DNA of 64,000 nucleotides. Source: Astragalus membranaceus. Taxonomy: Eukaryota > Streptophyta > Magnoliopsida > Fabales > Fabaceae. A program made the position numbers and the translations under genes. A model generated the notes under the pieces. That model worked only from the letters and a program-made list of their open reading frames with translations. It was not told the DNA's origin and searched no databases. The stretch covers positions 109,464,442 through 109,528,441 of the forward strand of contig CM076846.1 in NCBI GenBank assembly GCA_039519185.1. Reading direction: 5' to 3'. Shown in pieces: positions 11,846-23,849 of the stretch (position 1 is the stretch's first letter; each line of letters opens with the position of its first letter).

Positions 11846-13815
11846 ATGGGCAGAGTTTCGTGGTGGCTTCGCCGGTCGGTGATGGTGGGGGGTGAATCTT
11901 TGCTTCCTCCTGACGCCGCCAGTTATAAGTGGGTGGCGTCTGAGGTGTTATCTGTGAGTTTGGTGTTCCTTTCGAAGCCTGATCTGGGGAATCTTCCGAA
12001 ATTGCTTCGTGTTGATCATGGTCATGGTGAAGTATGTTTGATTCAGCCGATGCGGGCTGACGAGAGGGTTTGCTCTGTGTCCGACAAGGTGAAATTCGAC
12101 AAGCAGGCAAATTTTTCCATGTATGAGGTCGTAATGAATGCCATTGGCGTGGATATTCCATTTTTGATGTTTGAGGTGAATGTTTTACGATTTATGAACG
12201 CCATTGGACTTGGATTCGGGTTTTGCAACATTAGGCGGTCTACACAGACGTCTGGCTGTCACTTTGATTGTTCTCCGCATTTTTTTGAGTTGTCAGATCT
12301 TCTCCGTGTAAACCGTGCAAGTAAGGCTGGGTCAGACTTATTTAGAAGAAGGGGTTTTTTGCTCCCCTTGGGAATTCTCTTGAGGTTTTTTAGAGCAAAT
12401 ACTTCAATATGGTTGCGACCAACATGCGCGCATGTTGGCACCTTCGTCGTGAAGATATGAATGGTCTCGATGTATATAAGTTTCCGCTATCATGGGAAGA
12501 GGAATGGGCGTTAAAAGGGGGAGGGTCGGTCATATCTAACCTCTCTGCTGAGGAGTTGGAGTTCCATCGGTGGGTGACAGAACTTGCTTCTCTATTGCGG
12601 TTCAGAAATCATAGCTTACCTCGGTATAAAGATACTGATGTGTTGGTTTATTGCCGTAACAGTGCGAAGGTCGAAAAAGTTGCCTGTAAGTGCTCTTTCC
12701 TTTGCTTGTGGTCTTGGTTGGTATTCGGTAAATCGGAAAAGTGCTCTTTTTCGCAGAGTCTATGAGGCGGTTGGGCCGGTTTGAGGTTTTGACGTCACAA
12801 CTACCTCGGAATCGTTTAGAAGTACTCATAGTTGGGTGTGAGACAAGTGGAGATGTTGCTTCGTTACCCCCGGTATCTGATGTTGGGCGTGATTCTAGGA
12901 ATGGTGTCGCCATAGAGGCTATGCCTGAGGAACCTGCATCGATGATTGTTGATGATGGCAGCTCTTCGGATCTTGTGAATAGGTTGTTCGGTGCAGCTGG
13001 TTCTGAACCGGATGACTTACGCACTTCGAGTGCTGTTGCTAGAGAATCGGCTAACTTCTTGAGCTTGGATGCCATTGTGGGGGAGGAGGAGAATGCACAT
13101 ATTTCTATTGATGATGCTTTTGTGAGAAACCCCTGTCCTTTTCTAAAAGTGGCAGCTCGTCACGGATTAGAGCTCGAGCGAGAGGTTCGTCGTCTACGGC
13201 AGAAGGAGGAGGCTGCTTCAAGTGAGCATGTCTCTCAATTGTGCTTGTGCATTCATCATTTGGAGATCGAGCTTTTTGACAAAGATACAAAGCTGGAAAA
13301 TGCAAAAAATATTGAGGCTTTGGCGAGGGAAGACGAGGAAGTAAGAATGTCTACTGCAAAGAGGATCGATGAGTAGGAGGCATTGTACCTTCTCGCATAA
13401 TATGAAAATAAGGAGTCGGAGGTGAAGCTTGTCGCGCTTTCAATCGAAGCTGGCGATCTTAAGTGCTAGGTGCAGTTGGCTTTGTCCGAGCAGTGACGGT
13501 TAGAGAGTAAACTGCAGCAAGCCCGTCAAGGGGTTACTGACCTCGAGCATTTGAAAGAGAAGAATGCCCGGATGGTACTAGAAATTGAAAATCATTCTGC
13601 CCATGTTGGCTTCACTTGAGGAGAAGCACCGAGCAGAAAAGAGGGAGTTGGTCGAGGTTGGGTTTAAAAGATCTTTTGACTACTACAAACAGATTCTTGA
13701 TCGTAAACTTGGTGTTCAATTGAGATTGGCCGAAGTTAGTCCTCTATAAGAGTTGAGCAAGGAGGGTAACCTGGTGGATACACCCTATGATAAGATTATT
13801 GTTCGGCTTTCTTAG
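11846..13815 (+). pseudogene. Antisense ORF with Transposase_28-like domain and coiled coil, degenerate
   Basis: Two main open blocks (11846-12460 and 12741-13376) joined by frameshifts, with a third stop-ridden block to 13815. Block one has the pattern seen in proteins labelled putative gypsy-type transposon (Pfam Transposase_28): ERVCSVSDKV, then FSMYEVVMNAIGVDIPF and MFEVNVLRFMN, followed near 12530 by LSAEELEFHRWV. Block two ends in a charged heptad-like coiled coil (LEREVRRLRQKEEAASSEHV). The ORF runs opposite to the element's own orientation as set by the primer site. Family role is unknown; nothing supports catalysis. The Tekay insertion lies just past its end. Confidence 0.65.
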
Positions 13816-13903
13816 GTTATCTGCATTGTGATTCCTTTGCTTGTATTGGATGCCATGTTCCTCGGTAGCCTTCTGCAGCTTGTTTTTTTTTTGTAATTAT
13901 TAT

Positions 13904-16302
13904 TGTAACACCCCATTTCTACCTGGAAATTTAAATCATAATTATCAGAGTGCAAAAGTTTATTTTTCAATACATCCAAACGGAATGCTACATTCTCTTC
14001 AAATAAGCAACAACAGTAAGATAACAATTTCCCTTATAGTTTCAGAATAATACGTAACACATAACAAGTGGGATGGAATCCTCAAAAACATTTAGTTCAG
14101 TTCACACAACATGATTCTCAACATCTCACGGCGGAATAAAAATACAATCTCATGAAAACATAACACAATCTCAACGTGTCAAATAAACAAAACAAAATAA
14201 AACTAGCGCCCATCCCCTGAGTGTTACGTATCAGAGCACAAGACCAACTCAGAATGAAGGAAGACAGGCCTTCACTCACGGTTACCTGTAGTAATAAACA
14301 ACAAAGGGGTGAGTCTAAACCGCATAATAAAGTTTATAACGAGCACTATGCTAGAGCTCAGAACTATACTAATCGCAGCTGTACATACATATAACAACTT
14401 CAACCATTTACATATAGATTTATAACAACATCCACAATATGTATATATATATATATATGTATATATATATTTAATTGTCACACAACCATATTATACATCA
14501 ACCAAACTTAGTATTAATGATGAGCATGCTTGTATGAGGTGCAGAATGCATGTGGTACCATCATCACTTCTCATTAGCCAATTGGGCTCGTCGCGACCGT
14601 AGCCGAAAAATAACGTCAAGACCGCAGCCTAAAAATGCATCGTCAAGACCGCAGCCTAATGTATGCATGTGACTCCATGAACAATCAACAAGCATAATTT
14701 TTCACAACCACAAGTCACACACATCATCATTATAAATCACAACGTCAAGACCGCAGCCTAAAATCATCACCAAAAATTCGGTCCATAGACCCATCAACAC
14801 TACACAGCAACATTGGCACATACAAGTGTGCCAGCACCACTCACAGCACCAAAACAGCACCTAAACACAAACAGAAAGCATACACAGATAGAGGACTGAA
14901 CAAGCTTCGAAACGCACTTTGAAGCACTTAAAACGGACACCCGAGTCAAAAGATACGTCAAAAACAGAATAGGGGAAAAATGAGACACAGTAAATTCGAC
15001 AACTTCTATCTCAGCAAATTCGACAGCTTCTGTCTCAACAAATTCGACAGCTTTTGTCTCAACAAATTCGACAGCTTCTGTCTCAGTAGCTTCGACAGCT
15101 TGTCTCAGCAACTTCGACAGCTTCTGTCTCAACAAATTCGACAGCTTCTGTCTCAGCACTTCGACAGCTTCTGTCTCAGCACTTCGACAACTTCTGTCTC
15201 AGCACTTCGACACAGGCAGCAACACAAAAACTGGCGCAGGCAGCAACATTGGCGCCAGCACTTAGACAGAAACAGCAACACAAAAACTGGCGCAGGCAGC
15301 AACATTAGCACCCAAGGGAGGGGATCCCAGTGACATTTCAGAATACGCAACTTAACGACCAAAACTCAGCACCAATGACATCCAGGCAACATAACTACAC
15401 GGAAACACAACTTAGGAACGCAACACGGGCAGCCAAACTTAGGCGCCCTTGGCGCCCAGGCACAGGGAACCTGCGCCCATGGCGCCCAGACAGCAACACA
15501 GAGGCGCAACACAGACAGCCACAGGCGCCCATGGCGCCCAGACAGCAGCAACAACGCATGGCAATGGCAACAACAATGGCGCCTAAGGCGCCTAAGACTT
15601 GAACATCCACATCACAAAATTTCCCAATACCTCATACGCACCCATGGCAACATCAAACGTCACATAATTGTTCAAACATCCTAAAATACACATTTTATCA
15701 AACATTTGGCTTGCATTCTCATTCCCACATACATCTAACAACATCATGTGCCTTTTGACAACACATAGCGAACATCACATCTTCACCAATAAAATCATGC
15801 ATCATAACAACAACAACAAAAAAAACACAATGGGATCAATATAATTCCTACAACCCACATACACCCCATTATAATCCCTATTATAAGGTAGACCCACCCC
15901 TACCTTGATTACGCCGAAGACTAGGTTCTTTCTACGGAGTCACCAACAGGACCACAGCAACTAGGAGCTCTTCCCTTTCCTTGGCCGATCGCACCCTCCT
16001 TTCTTTCCTTCTCTCCTTCGACTTTTCTCTTCTCTTTTCGCGACTCTCTCTTTCTTTCTCTCTTTCGCTTCTTTCTTTTTCTTTTCTTACACAAATGATG
16101 CGAATGCATCATACCCCAAGCGCCTAGGAGCCTTAGCTAACGGGCTTGGGCTTCGTGGGCCAATCTCATCGTCTCGGAATTATCAACACCACCCCCTTAA
16201 ATTTAAAATAAAATAACATATTAATAATTTTAATATATTAATAAATATGCAACACTTAAATAATTTAATCAAATAATTAATTAAATTATTTTGGGTGTTA
16301 CA
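13904..16302 (-). repeat. 3' LTR of the Tekay element
   Basis: 2399 bases. Contains an (AT)n run near 14446-14470, several copies of GACCGCAGCCTAA-type sequence at 14590-14760, a 24-base minisatellite at about 14993-15215, and repeated GGCGCCCATGGCGCCC-like pieces at 15430-15590. A CT-rich block lies at 15990-16090. A segment near 15240-15310 duplicates the adjoining GGCGCAGGCAGCAACATT stretch and is absent from the other LTR. Small ORFs across it are artefacts of the repeats. Confidence 0.95.
14993..15215. repeat. 24-base minisatellite inside the Tekay LTR
   Basis: About nine units of AAATTCGACAGCTTCTGTCT plus CAAC or CAGC, some shortened. The same array is present in the other LTR at 21634-21857, so it belongs to the family's LTR. 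The repeated FDSFCLN peptide on the plus strand is a consequence of the 24-base period. Confidence 0.85.
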
Positions 16303-16316
16303 ACTCTCCCCCACTT
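16303..16316 (-). promoter_or_regulatory. Polypurine tract of the Tekay element
   Basis: Minus strand AAGTGGGGGAGAGT directly abuts the TG start of the 3' LTR, the position from which plus-strand DNA synthesis is primed. The pol stop codon overlaps its upstream edge. Confidence 0.85.
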
Positions 16317-19300
16317 AGGAAATTTCGTCCTCGAAATTCTTACCTGATTCAAACAACTCTGGATAAGACTCCCTCATCTTACTCTCCAGCTCCCAAGTCA
16401 TACTTTCACCAGCAGATCCTAACCAAACCACTTTCACTAAAGAAATCTCCTTCCCTCTCAGAACCTTCACTTCTCTATCTTCAATCCGCACAGGCATAGT
16501 CTCCACAGTGAGATTATCCCGTACCTCCACTTCATCCATCTGAATCACATGAGACGGATCTGGAACATACTTTCGAAGTTGTGACACGTGAAACACGTCA
16601 TGCAAGTTCGAAAGATTAGGCGGCAAAGCCACCCTATAGGCAACACTTCCCACTCTCTCTGTAATCTGATACGGACCAATGAAACGAGGAGTTAGCTTCT
16701 TTGATTTCAAGGCACGCCCAACACCAGTCACCGGAGTGACTCTCAGAAATACATGATCACCGGCCTGAAACTCCAAATCCTTCCTTCTCTTATCATGATA
16801 GCTCTTTTGTCGGCTCTGCGACGCTTTCATTTTCTCACGAATTAATTTCACCTTCTCAGTGGTTTCTCGAACAATCTCAGGTCCAAGTACCACACTTTCT
16901 CCCGATTCATACCAACATAGAGGGGTTCTACACCTCCGACCATACAGCGCCTCAAATGGTGCCATCCCAATACTAGAATGATGACTATTATTATAGGTAA
17001 ACTCAATCAATGGAAGATGAGTATCCCACGAACCTCCTTGCTCAAGAACACAAGCCCTCAACAAGTCCTCTAACGACTGAATAGTCCTCTCCGTCTGACC
17101 ATCTGTCTGCGGATGATATGCGGAGCTCAACCTCAATTTGGAACCCAAAGCTTCTTGCAAACTTTTCCAAAATTCAGAAGTGAATCTTGGATCTCTATCA
17201 GATACAATACTAAGCGGAACGCCATGCAACTTCACAATTGTCTTGATATAAATCTCTGCCAACTTTGGAACTGGATAAGTGATACTAATTGGCAAGAAGT
17301 GAGCAGACTTCGTCAACCTATCCACAATCACCCATATGGCATCAAACCCCCTTACGGTATTTGGCAAACCAGTCACAAAATCCATGGAAATGCTATCCCA
17401 TTTCCATTCCGGAACTTCTAATGGTTGCATCAACCCCGCAGGCTTCTGATGCTCAACCTTTGACTTCTGACAAGTCAAACAGGCATACACAAACTGTGCC
17501 ACATCCCTCTTCATACCAGGCCACCAGAACAACTTCTTCAAATCTTGGTACATTTTTGTAGCCCCTGGATGAATGCTCAACTTGCTTCTATGACTCTCCT
17601 CAAGAATCATCCTCTTCATCTCAGCATCATCAGGAATACAGATTCTATCCCTAAATCTCAACACACCTTGGGAATCTAACTTGAAATCCCCATTCACAGC
17701 TTGATCATTCACAACTATCAAGTTCACCAACTTTACATCTGACTTTTGGGCTTCACGAATACTAACCAAAAATTCATTGCCAATCTTCAACATTCCCAAT
17801 CTGACACTCTGCGGTGTCACTTCACAAACTAGACTCATATCCCGGAACTGCTTAATCAACTCTAACTCTTTAACCATCATAGCCGACATATGCAAGGTCT
17901 TCCGACTTAAGGCATCAGCCACGACATTAGCTTTGCCTGGGTGATAGTTCAAGCCGAAATCATAGTCCTTCAACAGTTCTAACCAACGTCTCTGCCTCAT
18001 ATTCAGCTCCTTCTGATCAAACAAGTACTTCAAGCTCTTATGGTCACTAAACACCTCAAATCTAGTACCATACAGATAGTGCCTCCAAATCTTTAGCACA
18101 AACACAATCGCAGCTAGCTCCAAATCATGCGTAGGGTAGTTCTTCTCATGGGTCCTCAACTGTCTAGACGCATAAGCTACTACCTTACCTTCTTGCATAT
18201 GTACACCTCCCAAACCCATCTTGGAAGCATCACAATACACCACAAATGGTTGATCCGGAACAGGCAAAGTCAAAACGGGCGATGTTGTCAACCTCTTCTT
18301 CAACTCATTGAAGCTCTCCTCACATCGAGCATCCCACACAAAAGCTTTTCCCTTACACGTCAATTGAGTCAACGGAAGGGATAGCTTAGAGAAACCTTCA
18401 ATAAACCTCCTGTAATAACCAGCCAACCCCAAAAAGCTTCTGATTTCAGTAACTGACTTCGGGCTCTCCCACTGCAACACATCATCTACCTTGGCTGGAT
18501 CCACAGCAATACCATTACCAGAGATAATATGACCAAGGAAACTTACTTCATTCAGCCAGAACTCACACTTAGACAACTTCGCATACAACTTCTTTTCTTT
18601 CAACACTTCTAGCACTAACCTCAAATGTTCTGCGTGCTCCTCTTCCGTCTTAGAATACACCAGAATGTCGTCAATAAACACCACCACAAACCGATCCAAG
18701 TAACTATGGAAGGTACGGTTCATGTACTCCATAAATACTCCCGGTGCGTTAGTAACACCGAAAGGCATCACAGAATACTCATAGTGCCCATATCTAGTTC
18801 TGAAAGCTGTCTTCTGAATGTCTTCATCCTTCACCTTGATCTGGTGATAACCCGACCTCAAATCGATTTTGCTAAATACTTTAGCACCCACTAATTGGTC
18901 CATCAAATCATCAATTCTCGGGAGCGGATACTTGTTCTTAATTGTCACTTTGTTCAATTGCCTATAGTCAACACAAAGTCTCATACTCCCATCCTTCTTC
19001 TTTACCAACAACACCGGAGCTCCCCATGGCGACACACTTGGCCTTACAAATTTCTTCTCAAGCAGGTCTTCTAGTTGCTTCTTCAACTCTGACAACTCTG
19101 AGGCTGACATCCGGTACGGTGCCATAGACACAGGCCTAGTACCAGGTACAAGATCAATAGCAAACTCAACCTCCCTCTCTGGCGGAACACTCAGAATCTC
19201 ATCAGGGAACACTTCAGGAAACTCACACACTACCTGCAACCCTTCAATGATAGCCTGATTCTCAGCAGACAATGACGCCATCAAGGCAAACAGATGAACT

Positions 19301-20115
19301 CCCTCCTTCATTACCTTATGCAACTGACCAGCAGGCAACAAAACGGATTCTTCCCCTTCGGGAGGAAGGAAGCTCACAGATCTACTAAAACAATTAATAT
19401 GCACATGGTTATCTACTAACCAGTCCATACCAAGGATGACATCCAACCCTCCCAACGGCAGACAAATAAGGTCAACAAGGAAATCTCTGCCGAAGACTGA
19501 CAGAGGACACTTAGCACACACTAGAGAGGTAGTTACCGAACCCTTAGCTGGAGTCTCAATAACCATCATAGAGGACAACGCAAGACCCAATTTCTTAACA
19601 CATAAAGCAACAATAAATGAATGCGTAGCACCGGTATCAATAATAGCAATCAAAGGGGTACCATTAATAAAACATGTACCTCTAATCTCATTAGTATCCT
19701 CTGATCCTGCAAAAGCAAACACTTTTCCATTGAACTTCTCTTTCTTCGGCTTAGTACACTTGGTGCTAATATGACCCACCTCACCACAGTTGTAACAAGT
19801 CACATCCTTGCGTTCACAGTCAGACGCCATATGCCCCTCTTTGCCACAACGGAAACATACTCTCGCCCCCACCTTGCAATCGAAACTCTTGTGACCAGGC
19901 TTTCCACACTTGAAACATACAATATTAGCGGGAGCATCTCCCCCACTAAACTTCTTACCCTCAGTAGATTTCTTTCTATCAGCATACCTCTGATTACCTC
20001 TACCAGCAGGAACCTCATATGGCTTACCCCGGTTCTGAAACTTACCCATCTGATCTCTCATGACCTTAGAGTGAGCATTACTATCTTCTTCAAATATCCT
20101 GCAACTGTCGATCAA
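16315..20115 (-). CDS. Tekay gag C-terminus plus complete pol polyprotein, 1266 codons open
   Basis: One uninterrupted frame. Order: basic gag tail; three CCHC zinc knuckles at residues 67-80, 87-100 and 107-120; aspartic protease with DTGATHS at 160-166; reverse transcriptase about 365-540 with FIDD at 480-483; RNase H from about 625 (CDASKMGLGG); integrase with HHCC finger H842, H849, C879, C882 and catalytic D912, D973, E1009 in exact DD35E spacing; and a C-terminal region (GPYQITERVGSVAYRVALPP, then a divergent chromodomain-like end at about 1180-1255). All catalytic residues are present. The true gag start lies upstream and is damaged, so the ATG at 20115 is only the first in-frame methionine. 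In cells such a protein would be cut by its own protease and copy RNA into DNA in a virus-like particle. Confidence 0.95.
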   Translation of the reverse strand: MIDSCRIFEEDSNAHSKVMRDQMGKFQNRGKPYEVPAGRGNQRYADRKKSTEGKKFSGGDAPANIVCFKCGKPGHKSFDCKVGARVCFRCGKEGHMASDCERKDVTCYNCGEVGHISTKCTKPKKEKFNGKVFAFAGSEDTNEIRGTCFINGTPLIAIIDTGATHSFIVALCVKKLGLALSSMMVIETPAKGSVTTSLVCAKCPLSVFGRDFLVDLICLPLGGLDVILGMDWLVDNHVHINCFSRSVSFLPPEGEESVLLPAGQLHKVMKEGVHLFALMASLSAENQAIIEGLQVVCEFPEVFPDEILSVPPEREVEFAIDLVPGTRPVSMAPYRMSASELSELKKQLEDLLEKKFVRPSVSPWGAPVLLVKKKDGSMRLCVDYRQLNKVTIKNKYPLPRIDDLMDQLVGAKVFSKIDLRSGYHQIKVKDEDIQKTAFRTRYGHYEYSVMPFGVTNAPGVFMEYMNRTFHSYLDRFVVVFIDDILVYSKTEEEHAEHLRLVLEVLKEKKLYAKLSKCEFWLNEVSFLGHIISGNGIAVDPAKVDDVLQWESPKSVTEIRSFLGLAGYYRRFIEGFSKLSLPLTQLTCKGKAFVWDARCEESFNELKKRLTTSPVLTLPVPDQPFVVYCDASKMGLGGVHMQEGKVVAYASRQLRTHEKNYPTHDLELAAIVFVLKIWRHYLYGTRFEVFSDHKSLKYLFDQKELNMRQRRWLELLKDYDFGLNYHPGKANVVADALSRKTLHMSAMMVKELELIKQFRDMSLVCEVTPQSVRLGMLKIGNEFLVSIREAQKSDVKLVNLIVVNDQAVNGDFKLDSQGVLRFRDRICIPDDAEMKRMILEESHRSKLSIHPGATKMYQDLKKLFWWPGMKRDVAQFVYACLTCQKSKVEHQKPAGLMQPLEVPEWKWDSISMDFVTGLPNTVRGFDAIWVIVDRLTKSAHFLPISITYPVPKLAEIYIKTIVKLHGVPLSIVSDRDPRFTSEFWKSLQEALGSKLRLSSAYHPQTDGQTERTIQSLEDLLRACVLEQGGSWDTHLPLIEFTYNNSHHSSIGMAPFEALYGRRCRTPLCWYESGESVVLGPEIVRETTEKVKLIREKMKASQSRQKSYHDKRRKDLEFQAGDHVFLRVTPVTGVGRALKSKKLTPRFIGPYQITERVGSVAYRVALPPNLSNLHDVFHVSQLRKYVPDPSHVIQMDEVEVRDNLTVETMPVRIEDREVKVLRGKEISLVKVVWLGSAGESMTWELESKMRESYPELFESGKNFEDEIS

Positions 20116-20450
20116 ATCAGCAAATACCCGAATCTTCTGGTACCCAATAACTTTCTTAATATCAGCTCTCAGCCCATTCTCAAACTTAATGCATTTTTAG
20201 AATTCAGAATCAGCATCAGCATAATGGGGATAAAACTTAGCCAATTCAGTGAACTTGGCAGCATACTCTGTCACCGACATGTTTCCTTGCTTCAGCTCAA
20301 GGAATTCTATTTCTTCTTTCCCCTAACATCTTCTGGAAAATACTTCCTTAAGAACTCTCTACGGAAAACGGCCTAAGTGATTTCTTCATTAGCAGTTTCT
20401 AACCTCTACCTAACTTTCAGCCATTTCAAATTATCACTGCAGCACAAACA
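20116..20450 (-). pseudogene. Truncated gag of the Tekay element
   Basis: The frame of the pol ORF continues upstream with gag-like sequence (FRREFLRKYFPEDV, MSVTEYAAKFTELAKFYP) but is stopped at 20197-20199 and 20373-20375. Only about 100 bases separate the primer site from this gag segment, so most of the N-terminal half of gag is deleted. The element therefore cannot make full-length Gag itself. Confidence 0.8.
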
Positions 20451-20521
20451 AAAATTTAGAACTAATCTAACAATTCTTAATTGTCATAAGACACTATGAC
20501 AGGACAACTTGGCCGGACAGA

Positions 20522-20540
20522 CCGAACTGCTTTGATACCA
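20522..20540 (-). promoter_or_regulatory. Primer binding site (initiator Met-tRNA type) of the Tekay element
   Basis: Minus strand begins TGGTATCAAAGC four bases inside the 5' LTR. It differs by one base from the common TGGTATCAGAGC primer site of plant elements. This fixes the element on the minus strand. Confidence 0.85.
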
Positions 20541-20544
20541 CTAA

Positions 20545-21077
20545 TGTAACACCCCATTTCTACCCGGAAATTTAAATCATAATTATCAGAGTGCAAAAAT
20601 TTATTTTTCAATACATCCAAACGGAATGCTACATTCTCTTCAAATAAGCAACAACAGTAAGATAACAATTTCCCTTATAGTTTCAGAATAATACGTAACA
20701 CATAACAAGTGGGATGGAATCCTCAAAAACATTTAGTTCAGTTCACACAACATGATTCTCAACATCTCGCAGCGGAATAAAAATACAATCTCATGAAAAC
20801 ATAACACAATCTCAACGTGTCAAATAAACAAAACAAAATAAAACTAGCGCCCATCCCCTGAGTGTTACGTATCAGAGCACAAGACCAACTCAGAATGAAG
20901 GAAGACATGCCTTCACTCACGGTTACCTGTAGTAATAAACAACAAAGGGGTGAGTCTAAACCGCATAATAAAGTTTATAACGAGCAGTATGCTAGAGCTC
21001 AGAACTATACTAATCGCAGCTGTACATACATATAACAACTTCAACCATTTACATATAGATTTATAACAACATCCACA

Positions 21078-21111
<34 letters not shown>

Positions 21112-22871
21112 TTAATTGTCACACAACCATATTATACATCAACCAAACTTAGTATTAATGATGAGCATGCTTGTATGAGGTGCAGAATGCATGTGGTACC
21201 ATCATCACTTCTCATTAGCCAATTGGGCACGTCGCGACCGCAGCCGAAAAATAACGTCAAGACCGCAGCCTAAAAATGCATCGTCAAGACCGCAGCCTAA
21301 TGTATGCATGTGACTCCATGAACAATCAACAAGCATAATTTTTCACAACCACAAGTCACACACATCATCATTATAAATCACAACGTCAAGACCGCAGCCT
21401 AAAATCATCACCAAAAATTCGGTCCATAGACCCATCAACACTACACAGCAACATTGGCACATACAACTGTGCCAGCACCACTCACAGCACCAAAACAGCA
21501 CCTAAACACAAACAGGCAGCATACACAGATAGAGGACTGAACAAGCTTCGAAACGCACTTTGAAGCACTTAAAACGGACACCCGAGTCAAAAGATACGTC
21601 AAAAACAGAATAGGGGGAAAAATGAGACACAGTAAATTCGACAGCTTCTATCTCAGCAAATTCGACAGCTTCTGTCTCAACAAATTCGACAGCTTCTGTC
21701 TCAACAAATTCGACAGCTTCTGTCTCAGTAGCTTCGACAGCTTCTGTCTCAGCAACTTCGAAAGCTTCTGTCTCAACAAATTCGACAGCTTCTGTCTCAG
21801 CACTTCGACAGCTTCCGTCTCAGCACTTCGACAGCTTCTGTCTCAGCACTTCGACACAGGCAGCAACACAAAAACTGGCGCAGGCAGCAACATTGGCGCC
21901 CAAGGGAGGGGATCCCAGTGACATTTCAGAATACGCAACTTAACGACCAAAACTCAGCACCAATGACATCCAGGCAACATAACTACACGGAAACACAACT
22001 TAGGAACGCAACACGGGCAGCCAAACTTAGGCGCCCTTGGCGCCCAGGCACAGGGAACCTGCGCCCATGGCGCCCAGACAGCAACACAGAGGCGCAACAC
22101 AGACAGCCACAGGCGCCCATGGCGCCCAGACAGCAGCAACAACAATGGCGCCTAAGGCGCCTAAGACTTGAACATCCACATCACAAAATTTCCCAATACC
22201 TCATACGCACCCATGGCAACATCAAACGTCACATAATTGTTCAAACATCCTAAAATACACATTTTATCAAACATTTGGCTTGCATTCTCATTCCCACATA
22301 CATCTAACAACATCATGTGCCTTTTGACAACACATAGCGAACATCACATCTTCACCAATAAAATCATGCATCATAACAACAACAACAAAAAAAACACAAT
22401 GGGATCAATATAATTCCTACAACCCACATACACCCCATTATAATCCCTATTATAAGGTAGACCCACCCTTACCTTGATTACGCCGAAGACTAGGTTCTTT
22501 CTACGGAGTCACCAACAGGACCACAGCAACTAGGAGCTCTTCCCTTTCCTTGGCCGATCGCACCCTCCTTTCTTTCCTTCACTCCTTCGACTTTTCTCTT
22601 CTCTTTTCGCGACTATCTCTTTCTTTCTCTCTTTCGCTTCTTTCTTTTTATTTTCTTACACAAATGATGTGAATGCATCATACCCCAAGCGCCTAGGAGC
22701 CTTAGCTAACGGGCTTGGGCTTCGTGGGCCAATCTCATCGTCTCGGAATTATCAACACCACCCCCTTAAATTTAAAATAAAATAACATATTAATAATTTT
22801 AATATATTAATAAATATGCAACACTTAAATAATTTAATCAAATAATTAATTAAATTATTTTGGGTGTTACA
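20545..22871 (-). repeat. 5' LTR of the Tekay element
   Basis: 2327 bases, nearly identical to 13904-16302. It carries a longer (TA)n run near 21083-21111 and the same 24-base minisatellite, but lacks the roughly 72-base duplication of the left LTR. The transcript would start here and read leftward. Confidence 0.95.
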
Positions 22872-22876
22872 ATTAT

Positions 22877-23849
22877 CAACTGTGATGTAATGCCATGTTC
22901 CTCAAGTTAGTCCTCTTCACTTTGACCCCCTCCTGAATTGGATCAGAGGAAACCCAATGTGTCGACGGAGAGGGAAAACCGAGTCTTAGCTAATGTGTGT
23001 TCACCTATTGGGCACTATCCAGTTCGTCATCTGAAAGTAAGACATCGTTGATTAATTGATTAGTAAAATTAGACAATTAGTTAAATCATGACTTCTGATC
23101 GTATCTGTGTCGTGGCTCTATGGAACTTGCAGTGTGCCAAACAAATTCTTCCTATTCGCCTTGGAAATGGTTCTTACTAAGATATCAGGCCCAATTTCCT
23201 TGTGTCTTCATAAATTTTGGAGAGTCAGGCTCCCGACAGTGTGAGGTGTCGCATCGGGTGCCGTTCCAAGATCTTTCACCTTCTTGGCGGCCTGTCGGCT
23301 CTCTGATCGCATATTTCTTTATTGTCATCGCTCGGCTACCCTTAACGACCTCTGTCCTTTCAGAGGCTTCAACTTTTTCTGCATTGGTATGTTTCTCCGC
23401 GTCCGCGATTGTTGACTTTGGAACGATATTATCGCCGGGCTTTCCATTTCACATGGTCATGTTGAATCGAGACGAGAGACTTCTGAGTGATTCGTCTTGA
23501 CTTTGGTGTTGGCTTGGTGGGTTGCAGAACACGACTAGCGGGTCTCCAAGGTTAATAATAAGCTTCTGAGCTGTTTCATATTCCATAATTTATGTGGATG
23601 CCTCATAGCTAACGGCGTCAGTGTCGTTGCCAAGAAACACCTAGACTTGGAAAGTGGTCGTGTGGTGGTGGGCACAGTCATCGTTGCAGTAGAGTGATAT
23701 GCCCAAATTTCTGTGTTGTTGAGGGATCGTTGTGGCCTGCGCCTCCTCTAGGGGAGGTTGGAAAGTTTGGGATAATTTTTTGCTGTTGCATGAGGTCGCG
23801 GGCCACCCTACAAATCAATGGTTCACTCCTAAAGCCTGCGTTTGCGGGC
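22877..23849 (-). other. Internal remnant of the Tat-like element
   Basis: Resumes after the Tekay insertion. Small ORFs on both strands (for example 23120-23500 on plus) show no motif I recognise. By position this is where gag-pol should be, so the bulk of it has been deleted. Confidence 0.5.

Larger units (their letters stand above)
13904..22871 (-). mobile_element. Complete, young Tekay-type Ty3/gypsy retrotransposon
   Basis: Termini TGTAACACCCC and GGGTGTTACA; 3' LTR 13904-16302, internal 16303-20544, 5' LTR 20545-22871. Exact 5-bp target duplication ATTAT at 13899-13903 and 22872-22876. A Met-tRNA-type primer site and a polypurine tract flank the internal region on the expected sides. 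The LTRs differ by scattered substitutions and one extra segment of about 72 bases in the left copy, which suggests recent insertion. The pol ORF is unbroken but gag has lost its N-terminal part and carries stops. It sits inside the older element at 9942-24501. Confidence 0.95.

Noticed and set aside
14980..15333. ORF with repeated FDSFCLN peptide, looking like a repeat protein
   Set aside because: It follows from a 24-base minisatellite inside an LTR and is present in both LTRs; no start context or domain.
15330..15610. Proline- and alanine-rich ORFs
   Set aside because: Within the Tekay LTR, produced by GGCGCCCATGGCGCCC-like repeats; the same is seen at 21918-22253.
13850..22906. Shared ATGCCATGTTCCTC on either side of the Tekay insertion, as a longer target duplication
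   Set aside because: The true duplication directly abutting the termini is ATTAT; the 14-base match is displaced from both ends and may be chance or an older repeat of the host element.
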